From NCBI GenBank assembly GCA_964030785.1, contig OZ034975.1:39753569-39817568 (forward strand): a DNA stretch of 64,000 nucleotides, read 5' to 3'. The translations under genes were made by a program, and so were the position numbers. The DNA is from Siderastrea siderea. Lineage: Eukaryota; Cnidaria; Anthozoa; Scleractinia; Rhizangiidae. Of this stretch, positions 22,221 to 33,831 are shown in pieces. Position 1 is the first letter of the stretch; each line of letters starts with the position of its first letter. A model generated the notes under the pieces. The model was not told the origin of the DNA. It ran no database searches and saw only the letters and a program-made list of their open reading frames with translations.

Positions 22221-25170
22221 AATAAAATGAATTTAACAATGCTGAACAGTGTTCATAATATTGGGCCCGGTTGTCCGTGCAAATGTCAGCTTCCACGGCA
22301 TGTACTTCACTTTCGATGCGATTGTGATGACAAAACAGCAACATCCTCGTCCCCAGTTTCATGTCCGCGCGGTACCGCCATTTTGGTAGCGAAGATGGAG
22401 GGTTCCTCTCAAACTTAATACTGTTCTCCTATCATCTTTTCAAACCGCCCTTCAATACTTTAATTCTTTCTTTTTTTTTTGGCCAAAAATTCCAAAATGG
22501 AAATGAAAAGACTATAAATTTGGATTACCCGAACAGAAAATTTCCAACAATTTCTTTGAAAGATATTCCAAACTTCCTACATGGAAATATGCGAACCATT
22601 TTCATTTTCTACCATTCCTTGTTCTTTTGCCAATTTTTGACCGTTTGGATGGGTCCCAGTTAAGTTCTTGGCTTCTCGAGTAAACGGAATAAGAAATCTC
22701 TCTCCAACGGGAATGTCAGTTGGGAGGTTTTGCGTTCCATAAACACAAACTATGAACCTACCGCTTTCTTTGAGTAAATGGTAAACCACCCAAACTTTTT
22801 TAACTGTAATAAGTTTCTTTCCCTTATATGCGCACTGGGTTAATACGTGCGTATGGTATCAATATAAATAACGGAACACGTACGCATTGAATGTGACACA
22901 AGGAAGTGGAGTTAATCAGCACTGATTTATTAGACATTAATTAATGTCGGTTAAATGATTAGACTACGAAAAAGCATTAAACAATAAGAAAAAAGTGTGG
23001 CAGAAGACCTTCACATCGCGAGAGAAACTACAGAACAACAAGCTGTTGGCACATTAAACTGGATCGTGTTCTCTAATGGCGACGTTAAGGGTGTTTAAAA
23101 CTAAGTGATATGAAATAAAACACTTAAAAATATTGACAAAATGTCGTCCTCCCTTGCCGTTTTTGTTCGGGGTATTTGAGGGTTACGATAGCGGTTTCTC
23201 TAGCTAACATCGAGGAAACAACATTTCTCTTTAAAAAACCGCGCTCGCAACCCTCAAAACAACCCAACACAGAACAACAAAGGACGACCACGTGTTCATA
23301 TTTTTTAGTGTTGTTATGTCACTTTGCACACCCCTACTTCGTCTTCAAAAAGGTTAATTTGATAACCGAAGCACAGGACACGAGTCAATCAAGACGGTGG
23401 GCCTGTGGTTTCATCTCAGCAACTTTCCAGGTTAGACACATCTTTGCTTCCAAAGGCGACTGGCACACATTTTACCCTGTTGTATGTTGATCTTCAATCT
23501 CAGAAATCAAGCAGTGTTACATGGTTAACTGATTAACACGATGGGTTACAATATTAAAATAGAAGATTAAATGACTGACGTAACATTGTTAAATTGTTAA
23601 TATTAGTTACGACTGAAGTAACTGTTAGTTTCACAGGGCAGGAATAAAAGCAATGACTACTGTTTTCTTTACAACGATATTGTATTGGAATCCGATACTC
23701 TGTGATTTGCGTTCGACACGACTTTTTTCCCTTTATCCTTAGCATTTCATATCGTTACGTAACAAACAGTCGTTAGCTCAAAAATGAAATTTACTTTGTT
23801 GATAAATTGCCCTCAGGTTGTCTCGCCAAGTTCATTTAAAGCTTGACTAGCTTTTTGGACCCCAATGTACGATTCAAGATAGCGCAATCTTGACAAGGCG
23901 ATTGACTCCAAATTGATTTAAAAAAGAATCAAACTCAAGGAATGAAATTGAGTCCGCAGAAGGAATTGTCTGTTCGGAGGCTAACCTGCCACGTGTTCTT
24001 CACCAAACAGTCTTATATATCACTGCTTTAACAATTCTCCTGCCTGCGAAACTAACACTGATACTACAACGCGTATGCATCAATCGACGTTAAACGTCTT
24101 GTCAACACCAAATCATATTTTATAGCCCCATTAAGCTACAAAACATTTTTATGTTTCTACCGAGATCTTACAACACTTGCGTCAACAGGTGCAAACCACA
24201 ACCGAATCGTTCGGTATTTCTCCACAGTGGGGGTTTTTCTCTCTCTACAGAAACATTTAAAATGTTCTCTTTTGCTTAACTTAATACTACAAAACCCCTG
24301 ATGTTTTGACATCATGTAAATTCCCATTGTATAACACACAAACACAACTCATACAAAACATTCTTCATGTTTCTTCATAGTTCTAGAAACACTCACGTTT
24401 CCAAGGGATAAAGCACGAATTCTTACGGAGTCATGCTTCTGTTACTCCAAAGAAACATCCAAAATGTTTTATATGGCTGCAATACTAAGGCTATCTTGAT
24501 GTTTAGAACATCATGTGCAAATAAAATTTTAAATTTTGGATAATTGTTTTCCTTTTATCGTTAAGAACCCAACCAAGTGCACGTCCGAAAGGAAATGCCA
24601 CAAAATAAATTCGAAAATACAAAAGCAAAGGTGAGCCATTTTTTCAGTTGTAAACGCAACCGTTAGAGTAAAAACTTCAATTTGTTCTTGTCAAAACATT
24701 CTCTTAGAATTTCACGAATGACTTAAAAGGAAAGTAAACAAATACAAACGGGAAGAATGCAGTGAACTGAAAAATGTATACAAACAACAGAACCAAAGAG
24801 TAAGATTAAAAACTGAATGTATAACACAAAACTAATGACGATGGTTATTTGGACAAGACCTCCTCTCTAGGGACCCCTGGAATTCCTCCCCTCTCCCCCT
24901 CGAATTTTTCTGCTTCACCAATCTCTATTCCCTAATAAAAGAGGGGTTTGAAAGGACACGAAAATAATTTTTTGGGAAACTTATAGACTTAAGAAAAGCT
25001 TTTTTTCAAAATGGACAAAAAACAAGACAAAAGACAAATGTTTTCAAATCTCAATAATTCTTGGGCACTTTGATGATGGTTCAAAAGGGATCAAGGAAAA
25101 CGTTACAGGTAAAATTGCTATGTACACCCAACTACATTTTGGAAAGGCAAGTGTGCTGGACTTCTATTTT
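22221..25170. other. Non-coding stretch, no gene recognised
   Basis: No protein domain or convincing splice pair was found. A direct repeat of about 70 bp occurs at 24245-24320 and 24450-24515 (AAATGTT and ACATCATGT in the same order). Longer open frames at 22.6, 23.2 and 24.2 kb lack family resemblance. Confidence 0.4.
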
Positions 25171-27252
25171 TTTGTTTCTTTTTTCTTCGTTTTGTTCTAC
25201 TTTATACTTGCCAAATATTGCAAACAAATTTACTGAAAATTGTATAATTGAGGTCCATTTTGGTACATCTGGACCCTAAATTCACTCAAATTCTTATTCT
25301 CGTTTCTATTATCTACATTATATATCATGAAATTTAACCAATTAATGAGTAGTCTCCAAACCACGTGGCTTTCTAGACAGGCAGATATCTCTACCGTCCT
25401 TTGCATTTAGCTGATACAAGAATTGCTATAACCACTGGATGGAACGCAACTCCATCGTAGGTTTTCTCCGACACTTTCGTGGGCATGTTAGGACCCATTT
25501 ACGCTGTTAAGTGAAGGTACAGTGTGAAGGCCCGTCTTGCCTAACACGCCTGGGAAACGACTCACCCACTAACTTAAACAAAGCACAAGTTATGCAGACA
25601 AACAGATTTTAAATATACTGGGATAGCTTAAATACTAACTAGTTCATGCGTTTCCAAACAAACAAGTTTTCTTTCAAAATCTAGTCCAAAAGAGGTACGG
25701 ACGAACTACCGTTAAATAAAGTGGGACAGCTTAAATAACTGGTTCACGAGCGTCGAAACAAGCACGTTTTGTGTCTACATCTAATCCATGACTTGACTAA
25801 GAGAGGTACCACTACAAAAACTGCATATCTGAGCAGAGATCGCGAACTTGTCATCAATCAGTTCCTAGACCCTCATGAACAAGGCCAAAAACCCTGCTTT
25901 GCTTTGTTTCTTAAAATCACGAGCTGCGATTATATGATGGTTATATATGTGACCTAAGACGTTAAGAAGTGCACTGTTATCCCCTACAACGAAAAACCCC
26001 ATTTAAGTGAATATAGACCAGCGGTAAGACAGAAAAACGTAAATCGTGAAGCATTACAATAAACAGTGAAATTTCGAAACTGAAAAACGTCCCTAGGCAA
26101 CTTTTCATGACGACATAACCATGGAGAATTAGAGACATGGACTGTCTTTGCTTTTTATGCTTAGATAACCAAACGCTTTGTTCTAATAATGTCGACAATA
26201 CGTTGTAGTGAGACACTGAAAAAGCCCCCCCCCCCCCCCCAAACTTGGACCTTTCTGACATTTCAGAATCATAGCAACTGAGCGACACGGACAGTTTGCC
26301 TTTTTGTTCAAAACAGATGGTATGAGATTAGACAATTTATCCCCCTGTATATTCTGCCGAATTCTTTGTTGGAGCTGATTTCGATAATGGTTGTTATGAC
26401 ACAATTACTGTCTACGACCCACTTTTGGACCTTTCTGGCTACGCATAATCAAAACGGCAACTTCTAAAACTTGACATTTTTCCGACTCGGCCTAGTCCTT
26501 TTCCACTTGCAGAAAGTCATGAAACGGGTGCGGTTAACAAAACAATTCAAAAATTATCAAATTTAGATGCCACTCTTAGAAAATGAGGACAGAAAAATGT
26601 ACATTTCTACACAAAATAACAAGTCATCGAGATACACTCAAGAATACCTGGTGATATGAAGTATAATTAGATTTGAAGGGGTTAGAAACTAATTAGAAAA
26701 AAGCAATAATAATACCAGTGCTTATAAAAATATTTCACGCATAATCTATAATTCTTATTACTATTTACTAAATCTATAAAAATAAGCAAGCCATAAAAGA
26801 CTGGTACTACTTATAGAAAAACCACTAGCGCACAACTATTTCAATTAACGTTTTCGAATTTCAAGCCTGTGCGACAAGATCCCCAGCAAGGTGATACGGG
26901 TTTTTGATGAAACCAGTAATGCCTCGCTCGAATAGAAAAGAAAGCACGACAGGAAACGTTTATAATGTTTTCTAAACCCTTTTGGCCCCAATATCAACAT
27001 CCATATTCTCCTCAGTGTTCCCCATATATTTTTATGGTACTGGTTGGGAGAAAGACAACAAGACATTTCATCTTGGGTGATCATTTTCTTTATTCTTATG
27101 ACCTGAATGTTTGATAAAGTAGTGATATTGTAAGGAGAAATTAAATGCTTGTCACTGTTGGGGCACCTTTTGAGATGTTTATCCGACAACATTAATTGAA
27201 ATAGCTGTACGACTTTTAAAGTAAGAGCAAAGAGCAAACACTGGATCTCAAC
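25171..27252. repeat. Older, diverged relative of the tail-cassette flank
   Basis: Words around 25180-25350 match 11560-11720 in order, and parts of 26580-26990 loosely resemble 13080-13460. With the related tail exon at 27.5 kb this suggests a third, older copy of the same cassette. AATAAA on the - strand at 27089-27094 could end the transcript of that exon. A poly-C run lies near 26226. Confidence 0.45.
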
Positions 27253-27525
27253 CTACATTGGAGTATTTCTGTCTTCTCCTTCAGCTCCACCTTCATCTTT
27301 GTTTGCACCTTGCGGCTGCAACTCGGTGCCTTGATTGCTATCGCTTTGAGGTAGGGTAGCGTCCCCCTTCAAAAACTGAGTGATGTCTGCATATTACGTG
27401 TTATCATACGGTTCTGGCCTCTTGATTGGAGGCAGAGGCTGGGGTGAAGTGGACACTGTTGGCATGGGACGAGGCACATTTATATCCTCCAAGTCGGCGT
27501 AAATCATTTCTCCAGGCTTGGGTTT
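27253..27525 (-). CDS. Cytoplasmic-tail exon, copy 3, with early stop before YADI
   Basis: The exon starts in phase 0 with KPKPGEMIYADLEDINVP, keeps PQPLPPIKR, and reaches YDNT followed by TAA at 27394-27396. In frame after the stop it continues with YADITQFLKGD to a second stop at 27253-27255. The duplicated tails have GAG (Glu) at this place. As written, the protein would keep the MIYADL motif, which is ITIM-like, and lose YADI. This is the tail exon nearest the transmembrane exon. The transmembrane exon ends in phase 1, so at least one linking exon is missing from my model. Confidence 0.75.
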
Positions 27526-27954
27526 CTATATAAATGAAAGTATTTTGAATCGTTTCACCGTACATGGGTGATGGAAATTTAGTGTGACCAACTACTAAGC
27601 TATTAGTGTAACAGCGATAGAAACAAACGTCTTAGTGTACTGTCCCCGAAAAATATTTGTGCCTTCCTACTTATTTTATTTTATTTACGATTTTGTCAAG
27701 TTTGAAATTTCAAACTGTTCCCTGTCCCGGAGGGTTTGAAAATTATTTTCAACAGTAAAATGTACAGTGTAACCCGTTACGTGTAAACGATCACCGAACG
27801 GTCAGAAAAAATGTGGTCGTAATAACCGAGTGGTAGGATAAACTGGGTTTTCAGATCAACAGACGACTACATAAACTACTTTCGACCAAAGGAAAAGTAG
27901 CCGTAATACCAGCGTGGTCGTAATGTGGGTTCGTCTTGATATGTTTTTATCAAG

Positions 27955-28195
27955 TAACAAGAAAAGCCCCAGGGGTATTAGACCCCGCCGTTGTTTTCCC
28001 TCCCCTCAGGATGGAAAATATATTACGGTCACTCAAGATACGAGCCCAAGTGGTGCAGCGGAAGTTTGCGACGAATATTTGTTTGGCCGAGCGAAAATCC
28101 GAAGTCTGGGGAAGTGACCGACAAAAAACTAAAGAAAAAGATCACAAAAGAAAAAAATGGGTATTACTAGACCCCGTCCTGACGGCGGGGTAATT
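27955..28195. repeat. Dispersed repeat R2
   Basis: The block containing ATTACGGTCACT, AAGATACGA, TCTGGGGAAGT and GGGTATTACTAGA recurs in the same order at 52055-52470. Shorter pieces of its left end (AACAAGAAAAGCCC) occur at 49786 and near 48715. Class unknown. Confidence 0.6.
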
Positions 28196-28574
28196 AAAAC
28201 TATTCCTTGCGGCTTACTGTACTCTATGAGACAAACATTAATACAGTGAAACATCATAATACAGCAATGTCGTATACATTTAAAAGATGCTGACAAAATT
28301 GCGTTTTTGTTTCACGTTATCTTTTGTTGTTATGGCATATCTGTCGAAGATAGGGTAAAAAAGCAAAGAGAAGAAAATAATTTTAATACTCACAGCCTTT
28401 CTTCAGAGTTGTGGACTTGATGTTATTAAGCACATGGACAAAATAAAGCGCAAGAAAACAAAAAAAAAAATCGAATTAGCCACTAGCAAGTCAATAACAG
28501 TCCTACTTAGGAATAAACAATGTAAGGGGTATCATTAAAGCACCATTGGACCACTGGGAAGCGGCGCTATAGAA

Positions 28575-28576
<2 letters not shown>

Positions 28577-28659
<83 letters not shown>

Positions 28660-28661
28660 TA
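28577..28661. repeat. ATT microsatellite
   Basis: About 28 ATT units run with one interruption (ATC). Confidence 0.95.
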
Positions 28662-29314
28662 CAAAAAACGTTTGTCTATATTTAGCATGGAGAAAGTTAA
28701 TTCAGACCTGAAGCAGGAAAATCCGCCATCGGTCCACCCACCCCGCTCTCAAGTCTAACTTAGACCGCGGTTTAAGACAACGACTTGACCTCCAAATCTG
28801 GTTATAAATGGGTCATTTTACGCAGATAAACGTTGTTCTTGACTGTGCTTCATCCCTTCTTGACACTGTTTACAATAAACAATGTTTAAACGTGAGGGTT
28901 GGCCATCTCGAATTTGGTTTAGACCGCGGTTTTGTTAAACGCTGTGTGAACTTCGTTTAAATAATCGACCCTAAACGTTTGTTACTTTTTTAATTACCAA
29001 ATAACAAAACGCTAATTGCAGTAAAAGTTATCAGAATTTGTAGCAAACAAATTAAGTCAAAGGCAACTGTCGTGACTAGTTTTCTTTCAGCTTCTGATTG
29101 GTTGAAAGACACAATGTTTACTCTAACTTGGTTAAAACGATTTTGAACGAGTTTCATTGGGTCTCCAAGTACCTTATGTAACAAATTGGAGATAAGCATT
29201 CTACATATAGCTTGCAAATGTACCTACAGAAAGCTGTATGCGACTTAGTGTAGCAATTGTGTTGTACATTTTTCACTATTTAGGTAATCATAATTAACTT
29301 AATTAAATACTTAC

Positions 29315-29431
29315 TCCGGGAATCCTTTCTACATTTCCTCCCCTTGTGCACCCACCATGCGATAATGCCTGCCACAATAACAATTAGAACCACTCCAGCA
29401 ACAGCAAGCACGACAATTTTCCACACAATTG
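29315..29431 (-). CDS. Transmembrane exon of the Ig receptor
   Basis: A 117-base exon in phase 1-1 encodes TIVWKIVVLAVAGVVLIVIV, then AGIIAWWVHKGRKCRKDSR. This is a 23-25 residue hydrophobic span followed by a basic stop-transfer stretch, so the C-terminal side is cytoplasmic. The first Thr is completed by the last base of the stalk exon at 33.2 kb. It fixes the gene as a type I membrane protein. The Cys just inside the membrane is a possible acylation site. Confidence 0.9.
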
Positions 29432-30199
29432 CTGAAACAGGAACAGGTATAGGAGAATTGTTTCTTTTTCCGTTTTCTTTTTTTTTTCTCACTTTACTTT
29501 ACATTATTATAATTACTACAACCCCAAATAACTATTAAATTAATATATATTGGAATCACCAAATCCTTATGAGCTGTCCAACAGGCTCCAGTTAATTAAC
29601 AAGCATTTCATCTTTTTCTCCGTGCTAAAATTATGGTTTCTAGCAATAGGTTAGAGTGACTGACTATCTGTATACTATCAAGAACCGAAGTATCTCAGCT
29701 CACTAGATGCCGGGACTAGATGATGATGTGCAAACTCGAATTTCATTGCCTCTTTCAAGACAAAGCTCAAAACGTCAGCTTTTGAATCTCTTTGCAGTCA
29801 CCAATTTAACTTACATCAATTGAGGTGATCGAACTGTGCTTCTATTTTCCTTTCTTTTGAACCTGGTTAATACGAACACCAAAGAGACACCAACAAAGCT
29901 CTCGGAATAAATGTATGGATTTTAAGGACACAAGTTTCATCGATACAAAGACTGAACCATACAAATTATAAGCAATAGAACCAACTTTCATTGCCTCTAA
30001 CCAGAGCTCTCTTTAGGAGATTACACGTACGTACATAGCTTTAGATCAAACTAAACAGGCTACATGCTCGGTCAAATGGGCCTGAGCTTTGACTTGCACC
30101 GACCTTTTCAGTTGCCATCAGGGTGGTACAGTAATTTCTAATGAAAACATAACCTAATTCGGTAAATTGTGATCGTCCGTCCAGTCCTGAGAAGGACTG
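29432..30199. other. Intron sequence, no feature recognised
   Basis: This is plain AT-rich intron between the transmembrane exon and the Penelope-like element. Confidence 0.4.
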
Positions 30200-30213
30200 T
30201 TTGAGATGACATT

Positions 30214-30245
30214 GACGTTTCGACAAGAGCGGAAGTCATCATCAG
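30214..30245 (-). ncRNA. Hammerhead-like motif at the Penelope element end
   Basis: CTGATGA is followed by a short GAC/GTC stem, then GAAAC and GTC. The order matches a hammerhead core. The same extra U as at 8538-8570 sits after the core, and stem II is weak. Such ribozymes are known in Penelope-like elements. Confidence 0.4.
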
Positions 30246-30539
30246 AGTCAAGTGAATTGTGAATCGTCAGTAGATGTTATAAGTCTCTGGTCGTTGTCCT
30301 GATTGGTCGACGATCTCGTGATGTTATTGGTCGTCTGTCAGTTAAGCCGTGATGTTATTGGCTGTGAAGAATGTTAAACGTGATTGGTGCGTTTCGATCC
30401 GTCTTTTGTCAGTCAAATGTCCGTTGGTCTATTGTTAGTCAAATAAGTCGGTTTGTCTATTGTTTGTCTGTCTTGTCATTGTCGGCAATCAGTCGTTTGT
30501 AAGGTGCAGGTAGCTGCTGGCAACGGTCCAGTGGTGTTT

Positions 30540-30860
30540 GTTGTAAGTTAGTAAACCAGCTTTCCAGAGCGATTCGTTGATAGTAGTCCGTAGGTAACAC
30601 ATTCAGCAGAGTCCCAGTTGTTTCTGCGGCTTGTTTTTAAATGGTACTCAGCAACGTGATTGTTGATATCACCATTTCTAGTCGCTCGTTTGTGTTCAGT
30701 CAGTCGGACGTTTAAATTCCTGCCGGTCTCACCAATATAAGTGGCCTTGCAGTCGCAGCATTTGATCTTGCAAACTGCTCCCTGTCTGACACTCGGTTCG
30801 TCTTTGTCTTTAACGTTCGTCAGTAGCTGTCGTAAAGTAGTGATAGGTTTGTGCGCAACG
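30540..30860 (-). pseudogene. GIY-YIG endonuclease region
   Basis: The frame reads KDKDEPSVRQGAVCKIKCCD, then CKATYIGETGRNLNVRLTEH, then NNHVAEYH and NNWDSAECVTY. The TYIGETGR core and the later Glu and His/Asn positions fit GIY-YIG nucleases of Penelope-like elements, which nick target DNA. A Cys cluster (KCCDC) precedes it, as in that clade. It is out of frame with the preceding linker. Confidence 0.85.
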
Positions 30861-31225
30861 CGATGTTGTAGGGTTGTAGGATTCGTGCGATAGTTTCAGA
30901 AGTCCCTTTGATGTGAGGTATGGTTGCAGTAGTGACAGGTGTCGCGTTAGTGTTCGTAGAGTTCGGTTCGGAGTTTCTGTAAGTGTTGTGTCTAATAAAG
31001 TCCCGGTTGTAATTGTTCTTGTTGAAAACGTTGTCGAAGTACTTGATTTCGTCCGTTAAGCTGTCGGGTGAGTCACAAACTAGTTGCACGAGTCTTGTCA
31101 GCGTCCGTATAGTCGCAGCTTTGTGAGAAGTTGGGTTGTAAGATGATCGGTGGAGTAGTCTGTCGGTATGTATCGGTTTTCTGTAAATTTTCGTCCGTAG
31201 TTCGTTATTGTCGCGGGTAACTAAG

Positions 31226-32063
31226 TTAGTCTAGAAAAGGTATTTTACCATTTTCCCCGATCTCCTTAGTAAACTGTATGTCGGCGTTTTGTCCGTTGAG
31301 GTGTTCGTGAAAATCGTCGATTTCGTCTGTGTACGGCTGTAAAGGTATCGTCAACGTAACGTAACCAGAGTGGTAGTGTTCGTTTGTAAGTTGCGAGGGC
31401 TCGTTCCTCGATGTTTTGCATGACGATTTCTGCAACAACAACGGAAACTGGTGAGCCCATAGCTGTTCCGTGCAACTGTTTGTAGTGCTTGCCGTTGTTC
31501 TGAAAAAATAAGTAGAAGTAAGACAAAGATTCAGTAAGTCCATTGAGTCGTCTGTAGGCAGCGGTAGTTCAATAGTAGAGTTGTTGATGGCGGTCTCAGT
31601 GCAGTCTAGAGCCAGTTGAAGTGGAATACTGGTGAACAGTGATTTCACATCAAAAGACACTAGTTTGTAGTCGTCAGGTATTTGTACTGTCTTGATCGCG
31701 TCAATAAAGTTCTCAATCGATTGTAGTTTGTGTCGTGATTCGTCGGTCAAAGGTTTCAGTACGGTAGTCAAGTATTTGGACAGTTGGTAAGTCGGGGACC
31801 CACAGAATGAGACTAGGGTCGCATGGGTATGTTAGGTTTGTGCAGTTTCGGTAGTCCGTAGAGGTAGTCCGTTTGGTGGTTGTGGTACACGGCACCTCAG
31901 TCTGTTGTAGCGTTGAATGGCGAGCGTCAGTTTTCTTGAGGTCAAGTAGTTTGCTGTTAAGTTTAAGTTGAAGTGCTGGCGTCGGGTCTTGTTTAAGTAC
32001 TTCGTAGGTCTGTTTATCGTTAACAAGTGCGTCCATTTTGTCATAATAGTCTGTCTTGTCCAT
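31226..32063 (-). pseudogene. Reverse transcriptase core, frame-shifted
   Basis: Frames overlap. MDKTDYYDKMDALVNDKQTY and DPTPALQ form the N-terminal fingers. A second frame has SRHKLQSIENFIDAIKTVQI and DVKSLFTSIP. A third has MGSPVSVVVAEIVMQNIE and LRYVDDTFTAVH with the catalytic DD. The breaks mean no working enzyme. Confidence 0.85.
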
Positions 32064-32694
32064 AACAAGTCACTTGTCCATTGTCACCGGGGAGTATGAC
32101 AATGTCTTCGTCGGTTTTCAGTCGTTTCAGTACTTGTCGTTCGTCTTTAGTCAAGTTACTGTCAGGTAGAGAAGCTGATTGTCTAGTAGAAGCTACTCTA
32201 CTTCTGATGTTATCCTGGGGGGATTCTGAAAGCTCCCTCTGACGGGACAGAACCGCCTCAACACTGGATACAATGGCCTCGGTCGGTATACGTTTAGGCG
32301 TCACTGAGCGTTTGAGTCCGTGAGAGAGTACCTGTGTTTCAGTCTTGTCTAAGGGACGGGAAGAAATATTCCTCACCCAGTTGTCGTCTGGCTTTTGTTG
32401 TTTTTTGTCTTTAGTACGTTGTAGTCGCGCTAGTTTCAGTTGAGTTCTAGTGCGGCGCTGTTCAGCTGTTTTGTTAGCTCGTCTGTCGGCAACAGTCAGT
32501 ATAGTGTCGAGTAAGTCAGTCGGTATGAGTTGTCGAAGTTTGTCAAGTCGTTGTAGTAGTTTGTCTTTGTAGTAGTTAAGTCTTCTGTGACAGTCGTTAA
32601 TCCGCGCTCGGACCAGTCGTCGGCAGGTGGCTTTGACGATCTGTATGGCCTTTTGTGTGTTCAACGGGAAAACATAACCGTCACACATGAACAT
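32041..32694 (-). pseudogene. N-terminal part of the Penelope polyprotein
   Basis: A 217-codon frame reads CRRLVRARINDCHRRLNYYK and is basic and helical. It later has NLTKDERQVLKRLKTDEDIV followed by ILPGDNGQ, the usual lead-in to the Penelope fingers region (DKG-like). It is shifted out of frame just before MDKTDYYDK at 32063. Confidence 0.75.
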
Positions 32695-32700
32695 TTACAG

Positions 32701-33197
32701 CGCATAGGTAAGTGTTGACCAAACGAGATTACCTTTCTATGGGAGCGTGCTCCTCGATTACGGGAAAAGTGTCCGCTCTCCGTATTAAGCTAATAAGCAG
32801 GTGTCTGTACTAAGCAAGTGCCCGTAATATGGGTTCCACGACCTGTGTAAACTCATTTCCTTCTTATATTTAGCCCTCCTTATTAACTTCAGAAGCCATT
32901 GATAGGACTTGCAAATAATTAATTAATGACATGTCAATTGCAACGACGATACCTAACATCATAATTACTGCATTTGCCTTCAGGCTTCTTTCGCACTTAC
33001 TGTTGGACGATTCATGCTTTTTAAGGCGAATAAATAACCTACAGATACAAAATAATCAATTTACAAGCATTTCTTCACACCGTGCGCGTAATAACATTGA
33101 TTTGAACGTGCTATTCGTATAAAGTCTCATCAGCCTTAATTATAGCAGCATAGAGACGCTGGCGTCAAGAAGTCAGGAGAAACATCAAGACACTTAC
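32701..33197. other. Intron sequence, no feature recognised
   Basis: Nothing recognised beyond the edge of the Penelope-like element. Confidence 0.4.
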
Positions 33198-33242
33198 TTG
33201 AGCAGTCTGCGTTTTTTATGAACGTTTCTTCGCAAACTGGCA
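33198..33242 (-). CDS. Extracellular stalk exon, 15 codons
   Basis: A 45-base exon in phase 1-1, with a TTTTTTCAG acceptor and GTAAGT donor, encodes VPVCEETFIKNADCS. The two Cys could form a small disulphide loop just outside the membrane. Its phase and position between the SEA-like exon and the transmembrane exon fit both neighbours exactly. Confidence 0.75.
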
Positions 33243-33831
33243 CTGAAAAAAGAGCACACACGATTAAACTCGCATACTAATTGAATAAAGAAAACGATTA
33301 ACCGTTAAAACGGCAATCCAGATAAACTTTATGGATCACATATCCATAAAACTGGCAATTTCCAGTGTTGTTCAATTGTGTTGTATAATCTTTTTCAAAA
33401 CAACAGATTGATTATTGTAAAAGCTGGAATAGTACTAAAGTGAGAGAAGACAAGAAGGACAAAATGAAAATAACATATTAAGTTAAATGCCTCGAGAGGG
33501 TTTTCTTGTTTCTCTTCGTTTTCGTTGCCAAGTTTCAAACGACAACTGTAATTTGCTTGTGTGCGCGACGAAATGTGGCAAATTTGTCTTCTTGTTGGGA
33601 AATTGGTGACTTTTTGTGAAAAAAGGAGATTCCATTAGGATAAACTTGACAAGTAGCAAACTTTGCTCTTACGTATGGCTTGACAAGTAAAACTTGTTAT
33701 TCACTTACACAAGCTAAAAGATCTTTCGTTAAGGAAAACTTGTTCACCTTACACGCAAGCAAAGAAAACATGTCAACAGCAATTTACTTATGTGTAATAA
33801 GCCCTTGAATTTATCGCCTAACTTACTATAC

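Larger units (their letters stand above)
27526..29314. other. Intron before the tail exon, with repeats
   Basis: It contains dispersed repeat R2 (about 27955-28195) and a long ATT microsatellite (28577-28661). The microsatellite is preceded by GGCGCTATAGAAATTT, typical of the 3' end of a SINE or LINE. Inverted words TTTAGACCGCGGTTT and TTAGACCGCGGTTTAA lie at 28765 and 28917. No exon of the right phase was identified. Confidence 0.45.
30200..32700 (-). mobile_element. Penelope-like retroelement with GIY-YIG domain, degenerate
   Basis: Read on the - strand it has, in order: an N-terminal basic region, reverse transcriptase with motif A DVKSLFTSIP, motif B MGSPVSVVVAE and motif C YVDDTF, and a C-terminal GIY-YIG endonuclease (ATYIGETGRNLNVRLTEHKR). 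This order defines Penelope-like elements. At least four frame shifts interrupt it, so it is dead. It sits in the intron between the stalk and transmembrane exons of the receptor. A hammerhead-like motif marks its 3' side. A smaller relative lies at 5640-6100. Confidence 0.9.

Noticed and set aside
26845..27237. 130-codon open frame on the - strand after the tail exon
   Set aside because: It lies in the probable 3' untranslated region, spans the candidate AATAAA and has no domain.
28395..28416. Mini-exon linking the transmembrane exon to the 27.5-kb tail
   Set aside because: It has a good donor but its length (22 bases) does not convert phase 1 to phase 0, and the acceptor is weak.
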